A DNA stretch of 63,247 nt from an uncultured Faecalibacterium sp. Its GTDB lineage: Bacteria > Bacillota > Clostridia > Oscillospirales > Ruminococcaceae. Positions 33,332 to 41,078 of the stretch are shown here, piece by piece. Both the position numbers and the translations under genes were made by a program. Location of the stretch: assembly GCA_900539945.1 (NCBI GenBank), contig UQDV01000012.1, positions 1 to 63,247 on the forward strand, in the 5' to 3' direction. The notes under the pieces were generated by a model, which was given only the letters and a program-made list of their open reading frames with translations, was not told the origin of the DNA and did no database searches. Numbering within the stretch: position 1 is the first letter of the stretch; every line of letters begins with the position of its first letter.

Positions 33332-34393
33332 ATGAAAAACGTTATTTCTCGTCGTTCTTTCCTGAAGGCAGCCGGCATCATCGGCGCATCTGCTGCTCTG
33401 GCAGCCTGCGGCGGCTCTTCCAACTCCACCGCCGGCAGCACGGCTGGCTCCACCGCTGGCGCTGCAGCTTCCGGTGAGTCCGTCACCTTCACCCTGTCCA
33501 TGGTCGATAACGAGCAGTCCAACTACTACAAGGGCGCTCAGGCCATCGCGGACAGCGTGAACGAGGCCACCAACGGCCAGTTCCAGATCAAGGTCGTTGC
33601 AGGCGGCACTCTGGGCGGCGAGTCTGATACTCTGGACATGGCCATTCAGGGCGACCTGGACATCGCAAGCTGCGCAAACTCCGTGCTGGCAAACTACATC
33701 CCCGAGATGAGCATCCTGGACCAGGCTTTCCTGTGGGACAGCCAGGATCAGGCCAACTACGCTGTGCGCAATGAGCTGGGCGATCTGATCCAGGAGAAGG
33801 CAAACGCTCAGGGCATCCACGTCATCGGCTACATGGAGTCCGGCTTCCGTGATGTGTTCAGCAAGAAGCCCATCCAGACCATGGCAGACTTCAACGGCGT
33901 CAAGATCCGCACCATGCAGAACGACGGTCAGCTGCTGGCCTTCACCTCCTTCGGTGCAAACCCCGTTGCTCTGGCAGCCGGCGACCAGTTCACCGCTCTG
34001 CAGCAGAATACCATCGACGCCTGCGAGAACGCTGTGTCCAACTGCTGGGTCAACAAGTTCTATGAGGCTGGTGTCACCTCCGTCACCAAGACCCATCACT
34101 GCTTCGTTTACATCCCCCTGTGCATGAGCGATAACGCCTGGAACAAGATCCCCGACGACATGAAGGATACCTTCGTGGAGGCTGTCTGGGCTGGCTGCGA
34201 GAAGCAGTGGCAGTACCTGAACGAGGCCAACGACGAGGCCATCGGCCTGCTGGAAGGCGTGGGCGTCACCATGTACGACATCGACACCGACGAGCTGAAG
34301 AGCGCTTACGAGGCCAAGAAGGCTTCCTCCGGCGTGACCTACGACGAGACCTGGCAGGCCGCTGTGGATGCCGCCAAGGCAGCTCAGGCCTGA
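33332..34393 (+). CDS. TRAP transporter substrate-binding lipoprotein, DctP family
   Basis: The 353-residue protein has a twin-arginine type leader (ISRRSFLKAAG) with lipobox LAAC at Cys26, then a DctP fold (VTFTLSMVDNEQSNYYKGAQ, GGTLGGESDTLDMAIQGDLDIA, GVKIRTMQNDGQLLAFTSFGANP). The Arg in VKIRTM is the carboxylate-binding arginine of the family, so the cargo is an organic acid, here probably a sugar acid given the catabolic genes downstream. Codon use suggests high expression. GntR-type operator in front. Confidence 0.93.
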   Translation: MKNVISRRSFLKAAGIIGASAALAACGGSSNSTAGSTAGSTAGAAASGESVTFTLSMVDNEQSNYYKGAQAIADSVNEATNGQFQIKVVAGGTLGGESDTLDMAIQGDLDIASCANSVLANYIPEMSILDQAFLWDSQDQANYAVRNELGDLIQEKANAQGIHVIGYMESGFRDVFSKKPIQTMADFNGVKIRTMQNDGQLLAFTSFGANPVALAAGDQFTALQQNTIDACENAVSNCWVNKFYEAGVTSVTKTHHCFVYIPLCMSDNAWNKIPDDMKDTFVEAVWAGCEKQWQYLNEANDEAIGLLEGVGVTMYDIDTDELKSAYEAKKASSGVTYDETWQAAVDAAKAAQA

Positions 34394-34457
34394 TCGGAAA
34401 ACACGCAAAAACGTAAACAAATTGCATAGATAGAACGCCTATCTGTGCCGCAGTTCA

Positions 34458-34484
34458 CGGATGCAGCCTCAGAGACTGCATCCG
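34458..34484 (+). other. intercistronic hairpin between dctP and dctQ
   Basis: CGGATGCAG pairs with CTGCATCCG over a 9-nt loop. Such hairpins after binding-protein genes protect the upstream message and lower expression of the membrane subunits. Confidence 0.55.
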
Positions 34485-34515
34485 CGGATTGCTGTCATAC
34501 ACAGGAGGAGCTTCC

Positions 34516-35064
34516 ATGAAAGCACTAAAGAAAGTGGTTCGTGGTGTCACCCTGGCCGAGTTGTGGGCAACGGCCCTGACCTTTGTGATCATGGTCGTGT
34601 GCTACTTTATCTCGGTGGTGAACCGCAACTTTATCAAAGGGTCCATGCCCTGGACCGAGGAACTGGCCCTGTACTGCATGGTTTATATGGCCCTGATCGG
34701 CACCGAGCTGGGCCTGCGCGACGGCACGCAGGTGAGCGTGACCGCCCTGACCGAAAAGCTCAAGGGTACCATGGTCGGCAAAATCGTCAACTTCATCGCC
34801 AAAGTGGCCCTGATCGTGTTCTCCTGCACCATGCTGCGCTACAGCGTGGCCCTGGTGGCCAAGCAGATGAGCGCCGGTCAGACCACCCCGGTCATGAAGG
34901 TGCCTATGTACGTCATCTACATCTCGCTGGTCATCTCCTTTGCACTGATCGTCATCAACCAGATCCTGATGCTGGTGGGTGAGATGATGCACATCGACAT
35001 GAGCGACATCACCAACATTGATGCCATCATCGACGGCATCATCAAGAAGAAGGAGGCGAAGTGA
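34516..35064 (+). CDS. TRAP transporter small membrane subunit DctQ
   Basis: The 182-residue protein has four hydrophobic segments and the DctQ pattern (NRNFIKGSMPWTEELALYCMVYMALIG, ELGLRDGTQVSV). It partners DctM and the binding protein in sodium-driven uptake. The ATG at 34516 has AGGAGG upstream. Its stop overlaps the region of the DctM start. Confidence 0.92.
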   Translation: MKALKKVVRGVTLAELWATALTFVIMVVCYFISVVNRNFIKGSMPWTEELALYCMVYMALIGTELGLRDGTQVSVTALTEKLKGTMVGKIVNFIAKVALIVFSCTMLRYSVALVAKQMSAGQTTPVMKVPMYVIYISLVISFALIVINQILMLVGEMMHIDMSDITNIDAIIDGIIKKKEAK

Positions 35065-35066
35065 TC

Positions 35067-36356
35067 ATGAATGCTGGCATTATCCTGTTTCTGATCTTCG
35101 CAGTCTGCGTTCTGATCGGAGTCCCCATTTCCATGTCCCTGGGCATCGGCTCTCTGGCCGCTGTGGCTCTGGGCAACCTGGGCGTTTCGCCTGCCGTTAT
35201 CGCACAGCGCGTGTTCGGCGGCCTGCAGTCCACCTCCATCATGGCCATTGCCTTCTTCATCCTGGCCGGCAACCTGATGGCCGGCGGCGGCATCTCCCGT
35301 CGTATCGTCAACTTTGCAAACTGTCTCATCGGCAACATCCGCGGCGGCATGAGCGTGGCTCTGGTCATCGCCTGTGCCTTCTTCGCTGCTCTGTCCGGTT
35401 CCGCTCCCGCAACCGTCGTCGCTATCGGCTCCATGCTGTACGCTGACATGGTCAAGCAGGGCTACCCGGAGGACCGCACCGCCGGTCTGCTGGTCATCGC
35501 CGGCGGCCTGGGCCCGGTCATTCCCCCGTCCATCATCATGGTGCTGTACTGCACCCTGACCGGTGCGTCCGTCACCAACATGTTCAGCCAGGGCATGGTC
35601 ATCGGCATCCTGATCATGATCGTCCTGATCCTGGAAGCCCTGTACTATGCTCACAAGGAAAAGTGGCCCAAGGCGGAGACCAAGCATACCGCCGGTGAGA
35701 TCGGCAAGATCTTCCTGGAGGCTGTGCCTGCTCTGCTGACCCCCGTCATCATCCTGGGCGGCATCTACTCCGGCTTGCTGACCGCTACCGAGTCCGCTGC
35801 TGTGGCCTGCGTGTGGGCTTTCATCGCCGGTGTGTTCATCTACAAGGAGATCAAGATCGCCGATCTGATCCCCATCCTGATGAAGTCCGCTAAGAGCGCT
35901 GCCATGATCCTGTTCATCATCGCAGCTTCCACCGCATTCTCCTGGGTGTTCACCTTCTCCGGTGCTTCCGCTGCTCTGGTGCAGCTGGTCGTCTCCATGA
36001 ACCTGAACAAGACCCTGTTCTGCCTGGTCGTGGCCATCATCCTGCTGATCTTCGGCACCTTCATGGAAGGCACCGCCATCGCAGTTCTGCTGGTCCCCGT
36101 TCTGTGGCCCATCGCCGAGAGCATGGGCGTCAACGTCATCCACTTTGGCATGATCCTGTGCATCTCCAACGTCATCGGTACCATGACCCCTCCCGTGGCC
36201 GTCAACATCTTCTCGGCTGTGCAGGTCACCCGCTCTGTGCGTGAACTGAAAATCGGCGAGATCTCCAAGGCTGAGATCCCCTTCTTCATCGGTTACGTTG
36301 CAGTGTTCTTCCTGTGCGTGTTCTCCGAGACCTTCTGCACCTTCCTGATCCGCTAA
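35067..36356 (+). CDS. TRAP transporter large membrane subunit DctM
   Basis: The roughly 429-residue protein has about twelve hydrophobic segments and DctM motifs (GVPISMSLGIGSLAA, SGSAPATVVAIGSMLYADMVKQGYP, GPVIPPSIIMVLY, TMTPPVAVNIF). It is the transport channel. Two starts are possible: GTG at 35061, overlapping the DctQ stop, and ATG at 35067; AGGAGG at 35051-35056 is 4 nt from the first and 10 nt from the second, so I prefer the ATG. It is 12 bp from the dehydratase gene. Confidence 0.93.
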   Translation: MNAGIILFLIFAVCVLIGVPISMSLGIGSLAAVALGNLGVSPAVIAQRVFGGLQSTSIMAIAFFILAGNLMAGGGISRRIVNFANCLIGNIRGGMSVALVIACAFFAALSGSAPATVVAIGSMLYADMVKQGYPEDRTAGLLVIAGGLGPVIPPSIIMVLYCTLTGASVTNMFSQGMVIGILIMIVLILEALYYAHKEKWPKAETKHTAGEIGKIFLEAVPALLTPVIILGGIYSGLLTATESAAVACVWAFIAGVFIYKEIKIADLIPILMKSAKSAAMILFIIAASTAFSWVFTFSGASAALVQLVVSMNLNKTLFCLVVAIILLIFGTFMEGTAIAVLLVPVLWPIAESMGVNVIHFGMILCISNVIGTMTPPVAVNIFSAVQVTRSVRELKIGEISKAEIPFFIGYVAVFFLCVFSETFCTFLIR

Positions 36357-36368
36357 GGAGAGAAACCT

Positions 36369-37613
36369 ATGGTAACCATCAGAGACATCAAAACCATCTG
36401 CACCGCGCCGGAAGGCATCAACCTTCTGGTGGTGAAGGTGGAAACCAGCGAGCCGGGCCTGTACGGCCTGGGCTGCGGTACCTTCGCTTACCGGCATCTG
36501 GCCGTCAAGCTGGTCGTGGAAGAATATCTGCGCCCGCTGCTGATCGGCCGTGATGTTTCGGACATCAACGACATCTGGCAGCTCATGCACCAGAACGGCT
36601 ACTGGCGCAATGGCCCCATCGAGAACAATGCGATCTCCGGTGTGGACATGGCCCTGTGGGACATCAAAGGCAAAATGGCCAACATGCCCCTGTACCAGCT
36701 GTTCGGCGGCAAGTGCCGCGAGGGCGTGCCGGTGTACCGCCACGTCGATGGCCGCGACCTGTCCGAGATCTGCGAGAACATCGAAAAATACCGTGAGATC
36801 GGCGTCAAGACCATCCGCTGCCAGTGCGGCGGTTACGGCGGCAGCGAGTACGGCCATACCCCGGCCGGTGCACCGGTGGGCGCAAAGCCCGGCGTGTATC
36901 TGGACGGCAATGCCTACATCCGTGATACCGTCAAACTGTTCGACGGCATCCGCAGCAAGATGGGCGATGAGATCGGCCTGGTGCACGATGTGCACGAGCG
37001 CATCGCTCCGGCCGACGCCGTTCGTCTGGCCAAGGAGCTGGAGCCTTACCACCTGACCTTCCTGGAGGATCCCGTTTCTCTGGAGCAGGTGGAGTACATC
37101 CGCCAGATCAAGAACGCTTCTTCCATTCCCATCGCGGAAGGCGAGCTGTTCAACAACCCCTACGAGTACCGCACGCTCATCACCGAGCGCCTGATCGACT
37201 ACATCCGTGTGCACATCACCCAGGTGGGCGGCATCACTCCCGCCCGCAAGCTGCAGATCTTTGCAGAGCAGTTCGGCGTGCGCACCGCATGGCATGGCCC
37301 CGGTGATATGTCCCCGCTGGCTCATGCAGCCAACGTTCACATCGACCTGGCTGCCCCGAACTTCGGCGTGCAGGAGTGGTCCGGCATTGAGCCGCCCAAC
37401 TTCGTCATCCAGAAGCTGAAGGGACCCCATGGTGCTCTGCTGGAGGTGTTCCCCGGTCTGCCCGAGTACAAGGACGGCTACGTTTACGCAAACGACAAGC
37501 CCGGCCTTGGCGTGGACCTGATCGAGAAGGAAGCCGAGAAGTACCCTTGCGAAAATACCGTAACGACCTGGACGCAGACCCGCCGCATGGACGGCGCGCT
37601 GCAGACTCCGTAA
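36369..37613 (+). CDS. enolase-superfamily dehydratase, ManD/RspA type
   Basis: The 414-residue protein belongs to the mannonate dehydratase (ManD, also called RspA) subgroup. Visible are the capping domain with QNGYWRNGPIENNAISGVDMALWDIKGK, the acid ligands in LVHDVHER, LTFLEDP and IAEGELFNNP, and HGPGDMSPLAHAAN. Family members dehydrate D-mannonate or D-gluconate to 2-keto-3-deoxygluconate, and some have no efficient substrate. Its position between the TRAP transporter and a KduD-like dehydrogenase supports sugar-acid breakdown. Confidence 0.9.
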   Translation: MVTIRDIKTICTAPEGINLLVVKVETSEPGLYGLGCGTFAYRHLAVKLVVEEYLRPLLIGRDVSDINDIWQLMHQNGYWRNGPIENNAISGVDMALWDIKGKMANMPLYQLFGGKCREGVPVYRHVDGRDLSEICENIEKYREIGVKTIRCQCGGYGGSEYGHTPAGAPVGAKPGVYLDGNAYIRDTVKLFDGIRSKMGDEIGLVHDVHERIAPADAVRLAKELEPYHLTFLEDPVSLEQVEYIRQIKNASSIPIAEGELFNNPYEYRTLITERLIDYIRVHITQVGGITPARKLQIFAEQFGVRTAWHGPGDMSPLAHAANVHIDLAAPNFGVQEWSGIEPPNFVIQKLKGPHGALLEVFPGLPEYKDGYVYANDKPGLGVDLIEKEAEKYPCENTVTTWTQTRRMDGALQTP

Positions 37614-37650
37614 GAAACTGTAAAGAACATCTTGTTTTGGAGGCATAAAA

Positions 37651-38430
37651 ATGGTTAATAGTCTGTTTGATATCACCGGCAAGAAAGCAATCGTTACCGG
37701 TGGCACCCGCGGCCTGGGCAAGGGCATGGCAGAGGGCCTGATGGAGTCCGGCGCAGAAGTGGCGATCATCGGCACTTCCGACAAGGTCTATCAGGTTGCC
37801 GACGAGTTCAAGGCACGCGGCTTTGTGTGCTACGGCGTCAAGGCGGACCTGTCCGACCGTGACCAGTGCAACGAAGCATTCAACAAATGCGTCGAGCTGC
37901 TGGGCGACCTGGACATCCTGGTGCCGGCCCACGGCATCCAGCGCCGTCACCCCTCCAACGAGTTCCCCGACAAGGATTGGGATGATGTGATCAACACCAA
38001 CCTGAACTCCGTGTTCTGGCTGTCCCGTGCTGCTTCCAACATCTTCAAGGCCAAGGGCTACGGCAAGATCATCATGATCGCCTCCATGTGCTCCTGGTTC
38101 GGCGGCAAGACCGTGCCCGCTTACTCCGCTGCAAAGGGCGGCGTGATGCAGCTATGCAAGGCCTTCAGCAACGACCTGCTGCAGTACGGTATCAACGTCA
38201 ACGCCATCGCTCCGGGCTACATGGACACCGAAATGAACGTGGCCCTGACCGACCCGAAGAACCCCAAGTTCACCCAGCAGCGTTACGACGAGCTGACCCA
38301 GCGCATTCCCGCTCACCGCTGGGGCACCCCCGATGACATGAAGGGCTGCTGCATCTTCCTGGCTTCTCATGCCAGCGACTACCTGGGCGGTGCCATCATC
38401 CCTGTGGATGGCGGCTATCTGGTTATGTGA
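37651..38430 (+). CDS. short-chain dehydrogenase, KduD-like
   Basis: The 259-residue SDR has the nucleotide loop TGGTRGLGKG (16-25) and catalytic residues Ser145, Tyr158 and Lys162 (PAYSAAKGG). The usual NNAG motif is PAHG here (92-95), a clear deviation. It resembles 2-deoxy-D-gluconate 3-dehydrogenase and 2-dehydro-3-deoxygluconate 5-dehydrogenase (KduD). It is last in the TRAP-ManD operon and should reduce or oxidise a keto-sugar acid. The ribosome site is TTGGAGG. The exact substrate is open. Confidence 0.9.
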   Translation: MVNSLFDITGKKAIVTGGTRGLGKGMAEGLMESGAEVAIIGTSDKVYQVADEFKARGFVCYGVKADLSDRDQCNEAFNKCVELLGDLDILVPAHGIQRRHPSNEFPDKDWDDVINTNLNSVFWLSRAASNIFKAKGYGKIIMIASMCSWFGGKTVPAYSAAKGGVMQLCKAFSNDLLQYGINVNAIAPGYMDTEMNVALTDPKNPKFTQQRYDELTQRIPAHRWGTPDDMKGCCIFLASHASDYLGGAIIPVDGGYLVM

Positions 38431-38465
38431 TTCTCCTTCTTCCATATATGCATCGTTAGCCAAAT

Positions 38466-38509
38466 GAGAGAGGGCCTTCTCCGGCGCAAGCCGGGGGAGG
38501 CCCTTTCTC
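38466..38509 (+). terminator. terminator of the TRAP/sugar-acid operon
   Basis: An AGGGCCTTCTCCGGC stem with GCAA loop and matching return arm is followed by TTTCTC. Confidence 0.75.
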
Positions 38510-38545
38510 AGTGCTGCCATCTTTCGGCGGAAATAGGCAAAACGA

Positions 38546-38574
38546 TTGTGTTCGGGCCGGGATTGTGCTACACT
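38546..38574 (+). promoter_or_regulatory. promoter of the NSS symporter gene
   Basis: TTGTGT and TACACT are separated by 17 bp, about 45 bp before the start codon. Confidence 0.6.
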
Positions 38575-38619
38575 TAAAAGGCTTTCTGTTTTGAATAAAA
38601 GGATAGGAGAATCATTACT

Positions 38620-39993
38620 ATGGAAACTCAAAAATCCAAGCGCAGTGCGTTTTCCGGCAAGATCGGGTTCGTGCTCAGCGCAGCAGGTGCCTCGGTGGGT
38701 CTGGGCAATATCTGGCGTTTCCCGTATCTCGCCGCAAAATACGGCGGTGGAATTTTTCTGTTGGTGTACATCGTGCTGGCCGTTACGTTTGGCTATACCA
38801 TGATCGTGGCCGAAACAGCGCTTGGCCGCATGACCAAAAAGAGCCCGGTGGGGGCATTTGGCACATTCGGCAAAAGCGGCAGGCTGAAATTCGGCGGCTG
38901 GATCAATGCAGTCATTCCCATTCTGATCGTACCGTATTATTCGGTCATTGGCGGCTGGGTCATCCGGTATCTTTCCGCGTATGTCAGCGGCCACGGCAGT
39001 GAGCTGGCACAGGACGGCTATTTTTCCGGCTTTATTTCCAGCGGTCTGTCTGCAGAGGTGTGTTTCCTCATCTTTACCATTTTTACGCTGGTCATCATTT
39101 TTGCCGGGGTACGCAATGGTGTGGAACGGGTGTCCAAGCTGATGATGCCGGTTCTGGTGGTCCTGTCGGTGATCATTGCCGTTTACTCGGTCACCCGTCC
39201 GGGTGCACTGGCAGGCGTCAAGTACTTCCTGGTGCCCAACGTGGCCAATTTTTCCTGGATGACCGTCGTCACCGCCATGGGGCAGATGTTCTACTCGCTG
39301 TCCATTGCCATGGGCATTCTCGTGACCTTTGGTTCCTACATGAAAGAGGACGTTTCCATTGAGGAATCCACCGAGAACGTCGAGGTCTTTGATACGGCCA
39401 TTGCCATCATGGCAGGTCTGATGATCATTCCGGCAGTGTTCTCCTTCTCCGGCGGTGACCCGGATACCCTGCAGGCAGGTCCCTCGCTGATGTTCATCAC
39501 CATTCCCAAGGTGTTCGAGAGCATGGGGTTCGGCCACGTTGTCGGCGTGCTGTTCTTCCTTCTGGTCCTTTTTGCTGCGATCACAAGCTCCATTGCTCTG
39601 ACCGAGAGCGCCGTTTCCACCTTTGAGGATGAATTGGGCTGGAGCCGCCAGAAAGCGACCGGCTGCATTGGCGTCATTATGGTGGCACTGGGCAGTCTGT
39701 CTGCGCTGGGCTATGGTCCTCTGGCCGGTGTGACGGTGTTCGGGATGCAGTTCCTGGATTTCTTCGATTTCCTGACAAACTCGGTCATGATGCCCATTGC
39801 GGCCATTGCCATCTGCCTGCTGGTGTCGCGGGACATCGGGGTGGAAAAGATCGAAGCGGAGGTCACCGCCGACGGGAAACCGTTCCGTCGGAAAAAGATC
39901 TTCAACTTTATGATCCGCTATCTGTGCCCCGTGTTCGCGGCCATCATTCTGGTGAGCTCTGTGGCCAATGCTCTGGGCTGGATCTCGATGTAA
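38620..39993 (+). CDS. sodium-dependent amino acid symporter, NSS/SNF family
   Basis: The 457-residue protein has about eleven hydrophobic segments and the family N-terminus GKIGFVLSAAGASVGLGNIWRFPY, including the unwound helix that binds sodium and substrate, and later SLSIAMGILVTFGSYM. It belongs to the bacterial LeuT/MhsT-like group that imports amino acids such as leucine, tryptophan or tyrosine. Single gene with own promoter and terminator, the last chromosomal gene before the tRNA-Arg att site. The substrate is not certain. Confidence 0.92.
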   Translation: METQKSKRSAFSGKIGFVLSAAGASVGLGNIWRFPYLAAKYGGGIFLLVYIVLAVTFGYTMIVAETALGRMTKKSPVGAFGTFGKSGRLKFGGWINAVIPILIVPYYSVIGGWVIRYLSAYVSGHGSELAQDGYFSGFISSGLSAEVCFLIFTIFTLVIIFAGVRNGVERVSKLMMPVLVVLSVIIAVYSVTRPGALAGVKYFLVPNVANFSWMTVVTAMGQMFYSLSIAMGILVTFGSYMKEDVSIEESTENVEVFDTAIAIMAGLMIIPAVFSFSGGDPDTLQAGPSLMFITIPKVFESMGFGHVVGVLFFLLVLFAAITSSIALTESAVSTFEDELGWSRQKATGCIGVIMVALGSLSALGYGPLAGVTVFGMQFLDFFDFLTNSVMMPIAAIAICLLVSRDIGVEKIEAEVTADGKPFRRKKIFNFMIRYLCPVFAAIILVSSVANALGWISM

Positions 39994-40075
39994 GGATAAG
40001 AATGTACGATATGTGCATCTTTCGATGGATGAGATGGAAGAACTGGCCGGCAAGATAGCGGCATCTTCTTAAAAC

Positions 40076-40118
40076 AAACAGCGGCAGTTTTCCGAAAACG
40101 GAAATCTGCCGCTGTTTT
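40076..40118 (+). terminator. terminator of the NSS symporter gene
   Basis: ACAGCGGCAGTTTTCCG-type arms with an AAAA loop and TTTTAT tail. Almost the same hairpin recurs at 41025-41065 inside the element. Confidence 0.8.
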
Positions 40119-40124
40119 ATATCA

Positions 40125-40166
40125 TGTCCCGGACAGGAGTCGAACCTGCGGCCTTCCCCTTAGGAG
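40125..40166 (-). other. attachment-site copy: 3' half of tRNA-Arg(CCU)
   Basis: Read on the minus strand the 42 bases give the anticodon loop CTCCTAA, then GGGGAAGG, a complete T arm (GCAGGTTCGACTCCTGT) and the 3' acceptor strand CCGGGACA of a tRNA-Arg(CCU). The 5' half (D arm, 5' acceptor) is missing; the sequence turns into unrelated DNA just before the anticodon loop. With an integrase gene 1 kb away this is best read as the attL/attR core left by site-specific integration. The restored full tRNA should be at the far end of the element, which is not in this window. Confidence 0.8.
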
Positions 40167-40297
40167 TAGGGGCTGAAGCAATAAATCCTAGACAAAAGTG
40201 GGTAAAACAAGTAACGTTTTATCAATTGATTTTTTGTTGTGCTGTCAATCCGAGTAAAGAACACAAACCCCGAAATAAAACGAGTGAAAGGCTTTTT

Positions 40298-40367
40298 ATT
40301 AGCAGAAAATTAGCAGAGCTAATGAAAAGTGGAAGGTTCATTGTAAAATGCCCACCTTTCATTAGCT
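40298..40367. repeat. direct and inverted repeats near the att site
   Basis: ATTAGCAGA occurs twice (40298-40306 and 40309-40317), 11 bp apart, one helical turn. Next to it a 16-bp inverted repeat (40317-40332 with 40352-40367, one mismatch; half-site AGCTAATGAAA) encloses 19 bp. Position and layout fit integrase arm-type or excision-protein sites. The rest of the 40.17-40.61 kb stretch has no convincing gene. Confidence 0.55.
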
Positions 40368-40616
40368 GGGAAGTGTACGTTTCCCTACGGATATTTGCTT
40401 GTTTAGCATTCGTAAACCAGACCATATAGCCGTAACTGGTGTGATGGACAAATGTTTTCAATAGAAAAAGCCAGAGCTTTCTGAGAGAAAACTCTGGCCT
40501 ATGTAACAGTATGATTGGAAATGTGCATTGTCTTGTAAAAGGAAGGATCTTATGGTATTCTTACGGGAGTAGAGGCACTGGATGCGAGGAACTTTGCGTG
40601 ATCTTAGGAGTGTGCA

Positions 40617-41022
40617 ATGGAAAAGAAATTTAATATTGTAGTCGGTGAAGATGGAACTGTAAAACTCCCAGATGCGGTTCTGGAAAAACTTGAAGTCAGA
40701 CCCGGAGAGGAAGTTCGATTCGAAGTAGACGACAATTTCTATGCAGTCAGGCTTCTATCGCGGATAGAAGCTGAACGCTTGGATTACTTGAATTGGATGC
40801 ATAATAAACATTGCCCCTCTATTGAGGAAATGATTGCGGAGTCGAGAAAACAAGCCCCCCCAGAACATTGTGATCTCCCGTATCCTTGATGGAATGCCGG
40901 TAGAAAAAATTGCAGAAGACTATGAAGTTTCACTCGACTATGTAGAGCAGCTTGCCCATCAGCTGAAGATTGACATAGAGGAAGCTAAGGCGAAAAAACA
41001 CAAAGAAACGGGATCATCATAA
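40617..41022 (+). pseudogene. AbrB-like regulator/antitoxin split by a C7-tract frameshift
   Basis: The first frame (40617-40889) encodes a SpoVT-AbrB-type DNA-binding segment (FNIVVGEDGTVKLPDAVLEKL, VRPGEEVRFEVDD) and runs out shortly after seven Cs at 40855-40861. The +1 frame continues to 41022 with RILDGMPVEKIAEDYEVSLDYVEQLAHQL, which resembles a DUF433-like antitoxin helix-turn-helix. With six Cs the two would make one protein of about 134 residues. This may be a true mutation, slippage-controlled expression or a sequencing error. Ribosome site TAGGAG precedes the start. Confidence 0.6.
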
Positions 41023-41024
41023 AA

Positions 41025-41066
41025 CAAGCAGCGGCAGATTTCCATATACGGAAACTGCCGCTGCTT
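41025..41066. terminator. terminator of the integrase gene
   Basis: AGCAGCGGCAGATTTCC pairs with GGAAACTGCCGCTGCT around ATATAC. It lies after the integrase stop and can also end the AbrB-like gene. Confidence 0.75.
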
Positions 41067-41078
41067 ATGTATAGAGAT

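Noticed and set aside
34917..37784. Long antisense frame of 955 codons opposite the TRAP and ManD genes
   Set aside because: His/Asp/Gly-rich low-complexity translation typical of an antisense frame; the plus-strand genes have clear families.
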